Positions 1-5,201 of a stretch of 10,462 nt of DNA are shown in pieces. A program made the position numbers and the translations under genes. A model generated the notes under the pieces. It was not told where the DNA came from, did no database searches, and saw only the letters and a program-made list of their open reading frames with translations. The stretch's first letter is position 1; every line of letters begins with the position of its first letter. Source of the DNA: Pirellulaceae bacterium (lineage in GTDB: Bacteria > Planctomycetota > Planctomycetia > Pirellulales > Pirellulaceae); contig JABDKS010000935.1 of the NCBI GenBank assembly GCA_013002105.1, positions 1 through 10,462 of the forward strand. The letters run 5' to 3'.

Positions 1-466
1 TTACTTCAATCCGCTTTCCCTGAACTTCTTCGCTCTTTGGCAAATCAACTTCCAGAATACCGTTGCGATAACGAGCAACGATGTCGTCTTCGCGGACACC
101 ATTGGGCAAGGTGAAGCTTTCGACAAAGCTGCCCTTGCGGTGATACTTTTTGCCTTCCGCACTCCCTTCGTCGATGTGTTCAGCGCGAATCGTGATCACA
201 TTGCCTGATAGCTTGAGGTCAATATCCTCCGGCTCGTACCCAGGCAGTTCTGCAGTGAGCACCCACTTGTTGTTGGATTCGTCGAATTCGACTTGAGAAA
301 AGGCTCGCTTGCCATCGCGCCAATCTATCAATCCGTCTTTGAAATTTCGTGTCATTTGATCCCACAGGTCATCAAAGTCGTGACGCAGTCGGGAAACAGA
401 CAGGTCGCTGCCGTCGTACTTCGTACGATGGTTGCTACGTTTCCAAGGAACTAATTTGTCAATCAT
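1..466 (-). CDS. hsp20: Small heat-shock protein (Hsp20/alpha-crystallin), 3' end cut by window edge
   Basis: ATP-independent holdase chaperone that binds unfolding proteins in the cytoplasm and hands them to DnaK/ClpB-type machines (family knowledge). The minus-strand frame from the ATG at 464-466 is open for 155 codons and runs off the window at base 1, one base into the next codon. The alpha-crystallin domain spans about residues 58-145: it opens with FSQVEFDESNNKW, then AELPGYEPEDIDL, ITIRAEH, and the hallmark RNGILEVDLPK near 134-144. The C-terminal anchor RIEV (the I-x-V motif that docks onto neighbouring subunits) is at 152-155, so only a few residues are missing. The N-terminal arm is rich in Trp, Asp and Arg. 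A strong Shine-Dalgarno GGAGG (complement of 475-479) fixes the start. It is the last of three tandem hsp20 genes seen, 164 bases after the previous stop. The tta at 1-3 is out of frame and is not its stop. Confidence 0.93.
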   Translation of the reverse strand, partial: MIDKLVPWKRSNHRTKYDGSDLSVSRLRHDFDDLWDQMTRNFKDGLIDWRDGKRAFSQVEFDESNNKWVLTAELPGYEPEDIDLKLSGNVITIRAEHIDEGSAEGKKYHRKGSFVESFTLPNGVREDDIVARYRNGILEVDLPKSEEVQGKRIEV

Positions 467-604
467 TTTTAATTCCTCCGTTTCAATTCTTGAGCTATCG
501 CGGGGTTACCTGTCGCCACCGCGAAAGGCGATGGACCTGACGGAATTCCGGCAGGTCATCGCCGCGGTTGCCTCGCCTCGAATTTACGAGTCGATCAGGT
601 TTAA

Positions 605-630
605 GAGTCGAGCAGGGGTCGAAGCGACTC
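605..630 (-). repeat. Inverted repeat between hsp20 genes
   Basis: GAGTCG (605-610) and CGACTC (625-630) form a perfect 6-bp stem around a 14-base loop, immediately after the stop codon of the middle hsp20 gene. There is no T-run after it on the minus strand, so it is a weak candidate for an mRNA 3'-end stabiliser or processing site rather than an intrinsic terminator. It may be chance. Nothing else was recognised in the 164-base spacer except the ribosome binding site of the next gene. Confidence 0.2.
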
Positions 631-1023
631 TCAGCTTGATTTCACCTCGATCCGACGTGGCTTGACATTCTCTGATTTTGGCAGATGCAGCTTCAGCACA
701 CCGTTGTGTACTTCTGCAGAGATGTTCTCCACGTCGATCGCCTCACCGACCGTAAACGTTCGGTAGAAATCGCCGATTCCGTACTCGTTCATCAGGAATT
801 CGCCCTCATGTCGATCGGGCACTTTCCCGCGAATGGACAGTTCACGATTCTCAAACCGAATGTCTAGATCTTCGACCGTAACCCCCGGCAAGTCACCGTA
901 GAGCAACAGTTCCTCTTCGCCTTCCCAAATGTCAAAGCGAGGAACAAAACTTGATTGATAGGTGTGTTCCGGGGACGCAGGTTCGCTCGTATGCTTTTCT
1001 GCATTTGTCATGGTAGTGTCCAT
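631..1023 (-). CDS. hsp20: Small heat-shock protein (Hsp20/alpha-crystallin), 130 aa
   Basis: Second of three tandem sHsps. The alpha-crystallin domain covers about residues 26-117: FVPRFDIWEGEEELLLYGDLPGV, then LDIRFENRELSIRGK, FYRTFTVGEAIDVENI, and the hallmark HNGVLKLHLPK at 106-116. The C-terminal anchor RRIEVK is at 123-128. The N-terminal arm is short (about 25 residues, polar, Thr/Glu/Ser rich), which in this family tends to alter oligomer size and substrate choice. It is clearly divergent from both neighbours outside the core motifs, so it is an old paralogue rather than a recent duplicate. The ATG at 1021-1023 has GGAGAG (complement of 1032-1037) eight bases upstream; an alternative in-frame ATG at residue 5 lacks this spacing. 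It lies 95 bases after the stop of the first hsp20 gene with no recognisable promoter between, so co-transcription is likely. Confidence 0.93.
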   Translation of the reverse strand: MDTTMTNAEKHTSEPASPEHTYQSSFVPRFDIWEGEEELLLYGDLPGVTVEDLDIRFENRELSIRGKVPDRHEGEFLMNEYGIGDFYRTFTVGEAIDVENISAEVHNGVLKLHLPKSENVKPRRIEVKSS

Positions 1024-1118
1024 TTTATTTTCTCTCCAAGTTGAATTGGTATGTTGGTGTAAGTGATGTAGCAGATCGCGCTGATCGCCTCATGGTCAAA
1101 GTAGTTCGAACCGGATTC

Positions 1119-1553
1119 CTATTTCGCCTTTACTTCGATGCGGCGTGGTTTGGCGGCCTCGCTTTTTGGCATGGTCAGCGTTAGCACGCCGTTCTTGAAA
1201 CTGGCATCGACCGTGTCGCTGTCAACATCGCCGGGCAGTTCTAAGGATCGACGAAACTTTCCAAACCCACGTTCTTGTCGGTGCCATGCGCCGCCGTCGT
1301 GTTCGGGCTGTTTACGTTCCCCCGAAATTGACAATTGGTTGCCGCCCGTGACGTAGATCTCCAGATCATCCAATTCGAATCCAGGCAACTCAGCCTCGAC
1401 GAATAGATGGTTGTCGTCTTCCCAGAGGTTCAACAGTGGGAATGACGCCCTGCGGTGTCCGCCGTTTTCACTGCCAAGATGACCGAATAATCGATCCATT
1501 TCGTTGCGGAGTCGATTCATTTCCGCCATTGGTTGCCAATGTGATCTCAACAT
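1119..1553 (-). CDS. hsp20: Small heat-shock protein (Hsp20/alpha-crystallin), 144 aa, first gene of the cluster
   Basis: First gene of the minus-strand sHsp cluster and the most canonical bacterial class A type. It starts with an amphipathic arm (MNRLRNEMDRLFGHLG, residues 12-27), followed by the alpha-crystallin domain at about 38-130: FPLLNLWEDDNHLFVEAELPGF, LEIYVTGGNQLSISGERK, FGKFRRSLELPGDVD, and the hallmark KNGVLTLTMPK at 120-130. The C-terminal RRIEVK anchor is at 137-142. The open frame continues 31 codons further upstream, but the start at 1551-1553 is preferred: AAGGAG lies eight bases before it, homologues begin near this Met, and the upstream stretch reads as untranslated sequence. 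A sigma-54-type promoter lies about 90 bases upstream (1646-1662). Confidence 0.94.
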   Translation of the reverse strand: MLRSHWQPMAEMNRLRNEMDRLFGHLGSENGGHRRASFPLLNLWEDDNHLFVEAELPGFELDDLEIYVTGGNQLSISGERKQPEHDGGAWHRQERGFGKFRRSLELPGDVDSDTVDASFKNGVLTLTMPKSEAAKPRRIEVKAK

Positions 1554-1614
1554 GTCGAAGTCTCCTTTGTGTAAGTAGGTGGTGTTGAGACGGGTTTGTG
1601 TTTGGTTGACAAAA

Positions 1615-1630
1615 GTGGCACACTCGCCAC
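1615..1630 (-). repeat. Short inverted repeat at the predicted 5' end of the hsp20 mRNA
   Basis: GTGGC (1615-1619) and GCCAC (1626-1630) form a perfect 5-bp GC-rich stem with a 6-base loop. If transcription starts about 12 bases after the -12 element of the 1646-1662 promoter (near 1636), this hairpin lies within the first 25 bases of the mRNA. A 5'-terminal hairpin there could protect the transcript, or the dyad could be an operator. The function is inference and chance occurrence is possible. Confidence 0.25.
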
Positions 1631-1645
1631 GTGAAATTAGATGCA

Positions 1646-1662
1646 ATGCAAGGAACGTACCA
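1646..1662 (-). promoter_or_regulatory. Candidate sigma-54 (-24/-12) promoter for the hsp20 cluster
   Basis: On the minus strand this reads TGGTACGTTCCTTGCAT. Compared with the sigma-54 consensus TGGCACG-N4-TTGCW it has one mismatch (T for C after GG) and exact GG-N10-GC spacing. The predicted start is near 1636, giving an 83-base leader to the ATG at 1553. Established precedent: the E. coli small heat-shock gene ibpB has a sigma-54 promoter besides its sigma-32 promoter. No good sigma-70 pair was seen nearby. Confidence 0.55.
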
Positions 1663-1740
1663 TTTCATTTTGTGATCGATGAAAAATTCTGGTCTCGATC
1701 GCCGCACCGCAGGCGAGTGCAATAATGTCACTCCCATCGA

Positions 1741-1762
1741 CAGATTGTCACGCCAAGATGTC
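1741..1762. promoter_or_regulatory. Candidate enhancer-binding element A (shared with 5050-5072)
   Basis: It contains CAGATTGTCA (1741-1750), identical to the reverse complement of 5049-5058 in the other divergent intergenic region. On the minus strand it reads GACATCTTGGCGTGACAATC, which keeps GACA-N3-TGGCGT in the same register as the second copy. With the preceding base, the plus strand also shows a GACA-GAT-TGTC dyad (1739-1749). It lies about 80 bases behind the -24 elements of both flanking sigma-54 promoter candidates, which is a normal position for an upstream activator site. A shared 10-mer alone is not strongly significant. Confidence 0.3.
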
Positions 1763-1800
1763 CGTCCCGATCGTTGCAAGGTTTCGAATTGGCGCAATGT

Positions 1801-1816
1801 ACATGCCATGACATGT
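1801..1816. repeat. ACATG/CATGT inverted repeat in divergent promoter region
   Basis: ACATG (1801-1805) and CATGT (1812-1816) are separated by six bases. It is a possible regulator-binding dyad. It lies about 140 bases behind the hsp20 promoter but only about 10 bases upstream of the plus-strand -24 element, so it would suit a repressor or a site serving only the hsp20 side. It has no counterpart in the other promoter region. Confidence 0.22.
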
Positions 1817-1824
1817 CGTATCGC

Positions 1825-1840
1825 AGGCGCGATATTTGCA
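1825..1840 (+). promoter_or_regulatory. Candidate sigma-54 (-24/-12) promoter for the hemerythrin-like gene
   Basis: The sequence AGGCGCGATATTTGCA matches TGGCACG-N4-TTGCW with mismatches at the first T and at A of the -24 block, and has exact GG-N10-GC spacing (GG 1826-1827, GC 1838-1839) and a perfect TTGCA -12 block. The predicted start is near 1851, giving a 35-base leader to the ATG at 1886. It is weaker than the hsp20-side match. Confidence 0.4.
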
Positions 1841-1885
1841 AGCTCCACGGCGAGGTTACATTCGCGCAATATCGAGGGATAGCAC

Positions 1886-2365
1886 ATGATCCAGCATATG
1901 AACTTGGTGCGACGTGAGACGGCCGTCGGAGATAGCAAACGCATACGACGGGGGCTGTTGGCGGCGATCGGCGCGCTAGAGTCTGCTCTTGCTCGTGCAA
2001 CGCACACACGACAGAAGCAATGGCGGGACGATGTGATCGACGCTGTGAACCAGCTCCGCGAGACATTACGTCAACATGCCGTTGAGCTGCATGGTGATGG
2101 AGGTTTGATGGCAGAGATCGTATTAGAAACGCCTCGCTTGAGAGCGAGGGTGGAGCGATTGAGACGTCAGCACGATCGGCTGATTTACGAACTGGACGCC
2201 GTCAAAATGGAACTGTCGACCGAACAGAGGGCTCAGATGACGCCGAATATTCGGGAGATCCGACAGCGAGTCGAACGCTTGGTTGCAAGGCTCCGCGATT
2301 TTCAGTTTATGGAAACCGACCTGATTTACGAGGCCGTTCAGGTGGACATCGGCGTCGGTGACTAA
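1886..2365 (+). CDS. Helical hemerythrin-like small protein of unknown function, 159 aa
   Basis: A soluble, almost wholly alpha-helical protein with no signal peptide or membrane segment. Helices are suggested at about 19-40, 44-69, 74-110 and 121-150. It ends in TDLIYEAVQVDIGVGD, which resembles the end of small hemerythrin-domain relatives (four-helix bundles binding a di-iron centre), where a His-Glu pair usually precedes this segment. Here the equivalent stretch is RDFQFMETDLI (138-147), with no His. His64, His69 and His96 remain, so the metal site looks incomplete and a di-iron role is doubtful. Arg/Glu/Gln-rich heptad-like stretches (83-110) could equally mean a coiled-coil or dimeric bundle. 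A GAGGG run (1874-1878) lies seven bases before the ATG; a second in-frame ATG is at 1898. It is divergent from the hsp20 cluster, suggesting a shared stress response. The gene call is good; the family assignment is tentative. Confidence 0.72.
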   Translation: MIQHMNLVRRETAVGDSKRIRRGLLAAIGALESALARATHTRQKQWRDDVIDAVNQLRETLRQHAVELHGDGGLMAEIVLETPRLRARVERLRRQHDRLIYELDAVKMELSTEQRAQMTPNIREIRQRVERLVARLRDFQFMETDLIYEAVQVDIGVGD

Positions 2366-2432
2366 CACCAAATTTGTTACCGCCCAATTCGATGCAGCCC
2401 GATGCAGCATCAAACGCGTTCAGTAAGATTTC

Positions 2433-2457
2433 GCGATCGACGGATCGGTCGAATCGC
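2433..2457. terminator. Hairpin between convergent genes (possible bidirectional transcription end)
   Basis: GCGATCGAC (2433-2441) pairs with GTCG-A-ATCGC (2448-2457) as nine base pairs with a single bulged A and a 6-base loop. It starts 67 bases after the stop of the hemerythrin-like gene and touches the last base of the protease stop codon, where two transcripts converge. Neither strand has a convincing T-run after it, so factor-independent termination is uncertain. It may act as a 3'-end stabiliser for the protease mRNA. Confidence 0.33.
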
Positions 2458-3677
2458 TACTCTGCAAGCTCCAGTAATACGTCCACCTCCATTGGTTCAC
2501 CGTTTCGCAAAAGCTTGAGCGTGACGCGCTCGCCCACTTTGTATTTCTCCAGTTCCAATATCAAGTCCTTGTTGTTGCGAACGATCTCCTGACCGATTCC
2601 AACGATAATGTCGCCGAGCAGTATTTCGCCAAACTGATTTCTTCGGGTCGCCCGCAACTTGGCCCTTGCCGCTTCACTGACCGGTTTAACTTCTAAAATC
2701 AGAACGCCCGGTAAGCCGAATTGTGCGATCATTCGGTCCGACGCATACCCAACCGCAATCCCTGCCCTTGTTACCTTGCCATGTTGGATCAGTTCTGGCA
2801 CGACCCATTTGACAACGTCCACCGGAATCGCGAAACCAATTCCCGCATAAGTGCCAGATGGACTGTAGATGGCGGTGTTGACTCCAATCAGTCTCCCTGA
2901 GCTGTCCAACAGCGGACCGCCGCTGTTGCCTGGGTTGATTGCCGCGTCGGTCTGAATCACATCCTTGATTGGTAGACCAGTTGTCGATTCAATTTCGCGA
3001 CCCAAAGCGCTGACGATACCGGTGGTCAGCGTATGATCCAGACCAAACGGATTTCCAATGGCAAGTGCCTTCAGTCCTACCTCAAGGTTGCTGGAGGTCC
3101 CAAGTGGCAGTGGTCGCAACTTTGCGGGATCGGCTTCGATTTTCAGTACTGCCAAGTCCTTCTCCGGTGCAGCGCCAACTAGTTTTGCCGTCGAATTTTG
3201 TTGGTCACCGAAATCAACATATGCCAGGTCAGCACCTTTGATGACATGAAAGTTGGTGACGATGTGCCCCTGCTTGTCCCAAACAAATCCAGTTCCGCTG
3301 CCACGGGGGATTTTTTGCAGATTCATCGAGAAATAGTCGCGTTGGACACTGTGCGTGGTGATGTGCACGACCGATGGCGCGGCGGCCTTGAACAAAGCAA
3401 TCGTCGCCACCTCTTCTTCTGCAATCTCTCGCCTCGAAACCTCTAGCGGCGTCGATTCCGGGATCGATCCGTCAGCGATCGACGCTACGGGACGTACGGG
3501 GTCGATCGTAGAATTGACCGCCGCCCGAGTGCCATCGCCGGCGTTTACCTGCGAAGTCGTCGCAACGACCGTCTCCGGACGAACCGGCCAAAGCAAAATG
3601 GCAGCGAGTACAGCGACCGCCATCAGCAAAAGGTAATTGGACATTATCAAAATTGAATGCTGATTTTGGTTCGACAT
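2457..3677 (-). CDS. htrA: Membrane-anchored HtrA/Deg family serine protease with one PDZ domain, 406 aa
   Basis: Periplasmic quality-control protease of the S1C (HtrA/DegP/DegS) family. An uncleaved-looking membrane anchor (YLLLMAVAVLAAILLWPV, residues 15-32) is followed by a low-complexity linker to about 95, a trypsin-like domain (about 96-295) and one PDZ domain (about 300-400). The catalytic triad is complete: His144 in VTNFHVI, Asp174 in EKDLAVLKI, and Ser252 in NPGNSGGPLLD. The blocks GFVWDKQGHIVTNFHV, AIGNPFGLDHTLTTG and AVYSPSG-like TAIYSPSGTYAGIGFAIP resemble cyanobacterial HhoA/plastid Deg1 more than enterobacterial DegP. With an anchor and one PDZ domain the layout is DegS-like. 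The start at 3675-3677 is chosen for GAGGAG (complement of 3684-3689) six bases upstream. The open frame continues 58 codons further, but that part is Arg/Trp-rich and not family-like. A putative terminator upstream (3826-3853) suggests a separate promoter from the PDZ gene. Confidence 0.93.
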   Translation of the reverse strand: MSNQNQHSILIMSNYLLLMAVAVLAAILLWPVRPETVVATTSQVNAGDGTRAAVNSTIDPVRPVASIADGSIPESTPLEVSRREIAEEEVATIALFKAAAPSVVHITTHSVQRDYFSMNLQKIPRGSGTGFVWDKQGHIVTNFHVIKGADLAYVDFGDQQNSTAKLVGAAPEKDLAVLKIEADPAKLRPLPLGTSSNLEVGLKALAIGNPFGLDHTLTTGIVSALGREIESTTGLPIKDVIQTDAAINPGNSGGPLLDSSGRLIGVNTAIYSPSGTYAGIGFAIPVDVVKWVVPELIQHGKVTRAGIAVGYASDRMIAQFGLPGVLILEVKPVSEAARAKLRATRRNQFGEILLGDIIVGIGQEIVRNNKDLILELEKYKVGERVTLKLLRNGEPMEVDVLLELAE

Positions 3678-3746
3678 AGCATGCTCCTCGTTGCGATCCT
3701 GTTCACAGTTAAAGTTACCCGCCACGTGAACGGATTTCCGCGAAGT

Positions 3747-3772
3747 TTGAATTGCTGCAATGGCCAATTCAA
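3747..3772. repeat. 8-bp inverted repeat upstream of the protease gene
   Basis: TTGAATTG (3747-3754) and CAATTCAA (3765-3772) form a perfect 8-bp dyad with a 10-base spacer, 70-95 bases before the protease ATG. Its position between the upstream terminator and the protease start suits a regulator-binding operator, or a hairpin in the leader if transcription starts further up. No clear -24/-12 or -35/-10 pair was recognised in this 149-base stretch, so the protease promoter is unassigned. Confidence 0.35.
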
Positions 3773-3825
3773 CTCGAATTTTGTAAACCCATCTCGGATG
3801 GCTCGCCGTCGTCCGCCAAGATCGT

Positions 3826-3853
3826 AAAACAAAAAGCGCGTGAACTCCCACGC
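3826..3853 (-). terminator. Intrinsic terminator candidate after the PDZ gene
   Basis: On the minus strand GCGTG-GGAGTT-CACGC (3853 down to 3838) forms a 5-bp GC-rich stem with a 6-base loop. It is followed after two bases by TTTTTGTTTT (3835-3826). It lies about 64 bases after the PDZ gene stop codon and before the protease gene. A competing hairpin GCCCA/TGGGC (3852-3864) overlaps it. This is the clearest factor-independent terminator in the window, though the stem is short. Confidence 0.5.
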
Positions 3854-3916
3854 CCAGTGTGGGCAGTCCACGCGATCATGAAAAACCGGTCATGCTCTTG
3901 GGGGACTGAGCCGACG

Positions 3917-4795
3917 TTAGAATCGCAACTCGGGCCAATCCAGCAGGTCTCGACTCCAGGGAGCCCAGCGTGGGAAATCCGGCACTTGAATGTCCCGGAA
4001 TTTCATCTCGCCGCGATCATCCAAGCTTCTTAACAACTGTTTCTTTTGAGCGTCCGGCAGGTCGGCATCTGACTTGACGGCATCACGAACCTCTTGGCGT
4101 GTCCCCGTATATTCGCGATCCACCGATGCCCCATCGTTGCCTTTGTATTTAACGCTCGCTCGGTAGCTTCCGTCCGCCGCCTTCGTCACGCTCATCGATT
4201 CAAAGTGCGTCCATTCGGTACCACCGAGGTTCGTGTCCTGCTGTTCGGTCAAGAAGTCAGGTTTGTAAGGAATCAGGGGGACATCAAAGCGACTCGAGAA
4301 TCCGGGCCAGTTGCGTTCGATTTGGGCCACTCGGCTACGCTGGCCCAGCGTGACCGTCGCCGTGTGCAGCTTTCCAGCGCGAACATACTGCAATTCGACC
4401 TCCGTACCCGGTTTGTCGTTTCGCACTCGCTTGATCAATTGCTCGGGTGAATACAAATCTTGATCGTCATAGCGGATCAGGACATCGTGGTTTCTCAATC
4501 CAGCTTTCTGGGCGGGTGAATCCTTTGTGACGTCGGCGACTAAAATGCCACGCCCCTTGTCGATGACATCGGGTAAATGACTGGTCAGCATCGGCGGTAG
4601 CGACGACACGCGAATCCCGAGTTCCGCTTGGACGGGTCGGTCGGCATCGATTGGCGAACCCGGTGAGTCGTCCTGAGAATTTGATTTCTGGGCAGCGGAT
4701 GTCTGGGTATTGGACTCGTTGGCGAATCCGTTACCGACGAGACAGAAACTAACCAACGACGCACCGATCATTGGGAGCAAAAGTCTGGAGTTCAT
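3917..4795 (-). CDS. Secreted single-PDZ-domain protein, 292 aa
   Basis: An exported protein of unknown precise role. A Sec signal peptide covers residues 1-25 (MNSRLLLPMIGASLVSFCLV, then a GFA-NES cleavage site). A Ser/Gln/Asp-rich linker follows to about 55, then one PDZ domain (about 56-150: QAELGIRVSSLPPML, GRGILVADVTKDSPAQKAGLRNHDVLIRYD, GTEVELQYVRAGKLHTATVTL). The C-terminal region (about 165-292) has YRASVKYKGNDG and REYTGTRQEVRDAV stretches and ends DWPELRF; I do not recognise this part. There is no catalytic domain, so it may bind peptide termini or modulate the HtrA protease next to it (inference from the shared PDZ fold and neighbourhood). The start at 4793-4795 is fixed by GGAGG (complement of 4803-4807); the open frame's 44-codon upstream extension lacks a signal peptide and overlaps the promoter candidate at 4872-4890. 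Confidence 0.88.
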   Translation of the reverse strand: MNSRLLLPMIGASLVSFCLVGNGFANESNTQTSAAQKSNSQDDSPGSPIDADRPVQAELGIRVSSLPPMLTSHLPDVIDKGRGILVADVTKDSPAQKAGLRNHDVLIRYDDQDLYSPEQLIKRVRNDKPGTEVELQYVRAGKLHTATVTLGQRSRVAQIERNWPGFSSRFDVPLIPYKPDFLTEQQDTNLGGTEWTHFESMSVTKAADGSYRASVKYKGNDGASVDREYTGTRQEVRDAVKSDADLPDAQKKQLLRSLDDRGEMKFRDIQVPDFPRWAPWSRDLLDWPELRF

Positions 4796-4871
4796 GAGTG
4801 TTCCTCCGGTAAGAAAGAGGTGTGGTTTAAACAACAGACGATCGAAGTCGTCTTGAGAAACCCGACGATTT

Positions 4872-4890
4872 ATTGCACGTCGTGTGCCAA
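4872..4890 (-). promoter_or_regulatory. Candidate sigma-54 (-24/-12) promoter for the PDZ gene
   Basis: The minus strand reads TTGGCACACGACGTGCAAT. The -24 block TTGGCAC is perfect and GG-N10-GC spacing is exact (complements of 4887-4888 and 4875-4876). The -12 block is GTGCA instead of TTGCA, and the G after GGCAC is A. The predicted start near 4863 gives a 68-base leader to the ATG at 4795. Confidence 0.48.
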
Positions 4891-5049
4891 TCATGGACCG
4901 GGAATTGAGTATTCGCCATCGATGCATTGATGACAGCAGGTGGCCGAAAATCGACGGTCTTGCGAGGCTGAGTCACCCCAGACGACGCGGCGGTTGGATG
5001 GCCCACAGGCGGTCGTCAATCTAGCTGTGGACAAACTGACGTTATCGAT

Positions 5050-5072
5050 GACAATCTGGCGTCCAACATCAG
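5050..5072. promoter_or_regulatory. Candidate enhancer-binding element B (shared with 1741-1762)
   Basis: The element GACAATCTGGCGTCCAACAT aligns with the minus strand of 1741-1762: GACA, three variable bases, then TGGCGT in the same register. With the preceding T it shares the exact 10-mer TGACAATCTG. It lies about 160 bases behind the -24 of the PDZ-side promoter candidate and about 130 bases behind that of the moxR side. Its meaning depends on whether the promoters are real. Confidence 0.3.
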
Positions 5073-5105
5073 CAGGGCAGTATTCCACGATGGGGCACTC
5101 CGCCC

Positions 5106-5121
5106 CGCGGCATGGGCCGCG
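5106..5121. repeat. GC-rich hairpin in the PDZ/moxR intergenic region
   Basis: CGCGG (5106-5110) and CCGCG (5117-5121) form a 5-bp GC-only stem around a 6-base loop. No T-run follows on either strand. It lies upstream of the putative moxR promoter and so is probably not transcribed with moxR. It may be a protein site or chance in a locally GC-rich patch. Confidence 0.18.
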
Positions 5122-5184
5122 TTTGGGTCACCAATGACGTTCAGGGCCCGCGGAATTTCGTCCGTCCTCGCTGCCAATCCGACA

Positions 5185-5201
5185 TCGGCATGGCCTTTGC
5201 T
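5185..5201 (+). promoter_or_regulatory. Candidate sigma-54 (-24/-12) promoter for the MoxR-Bat operon
   Basis: The sequence TCGGCATGGCCTTTGCT matches YTGGCACG-N4-TTGCW with two mismatches (C for T before GG; T for C in GGCAC). It has exact GG-N10-GC spacing (GG 5187-5188, GC 5199-5200) and a perfect TTGCT -12 block. The predicted start near 5212 leaves a 127-base leader to the moxR ATG at 5339. Confidence 0.4.

Larger units (their letters stand above)
1554..1885. other. Divergent intergenic region, hsp20 cluster / hemerythrin-like gene
   Basis: This 332-base region contains no convincing gene. It holds outward-facing sigma-54-type promoter matches for both flanking units (1646-1662 minus; 1825-1840 plus), a short hairpin near the predicted hsp20 transcript start (1615-1630), an element shared with the other divergent region (1741-1762) and an ACATG/CATGT dyad (1801-1816). 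The open frames crossing it have no ribosome binding site and no recognisable protein character. No CIRCE-type TTAGCACTC/GAGTGCTAA operator was found. Confidence 0.6.

Noticed and set aside
1..3. TAA on the minus strand at the left edge as the stop of the third hsp20 gene
   Set aside because: It is in the wrong frame: the reading frame that gives RNGILEVDLPK and KRIEV uses codons ending at base 2 and runs off the window.
1679..1882. Plus-strand open frame of 67 codons in the hsp20 intergenic region
   Set aside because: It has no Shine-Dalgarno, no recognisable composition, and it spans the promoter and enhancer candidates.
1554..1885. CIRCE/HrcA operator for the heat-shock genes
   Set aside because: No TTAGCACTC-N9-GAGTGCTAA-like repeat was found on either strand; the GGCACACTC fragment near 1617-1625 lacks its partner arm.
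1468..2007. Minus-strand open frame of 179 codons
   Set aside because: It overlaps the hemerythrin-like gene antisense and the start of the first hsp20 gene, has no ribosome binding site, and its peptide (Cys/Arg/His-rich) has no protein-like character.
3763..3812. GG-N10-GC occurrences on the minus strand upstream of htrA
   Set aside because: The one with correct spacing (around 3800-3812) has GAGC in place of TTGC and a poor -24 block, so it is not credible as sigma-54.
3678..3851. N-terminal extension of the protease frame by 58 residues
   Set aside because: The internal ATG at 3677 has a strong GAGGAG and is followed by the membrane anchor. The extension is Arg/Trp-rich, unlike HtrA N-termini, and covers the 8-bp dyad and terminator candidate.
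4796..4927. N-terminal extension of the PDZ protein frame by 44 residues
   Set aside because: The ATG at 4795 has GGAGG and starts a standard signal peptide; the extension would bury the signal peptide and overlaps the sigma-54 promoter match.
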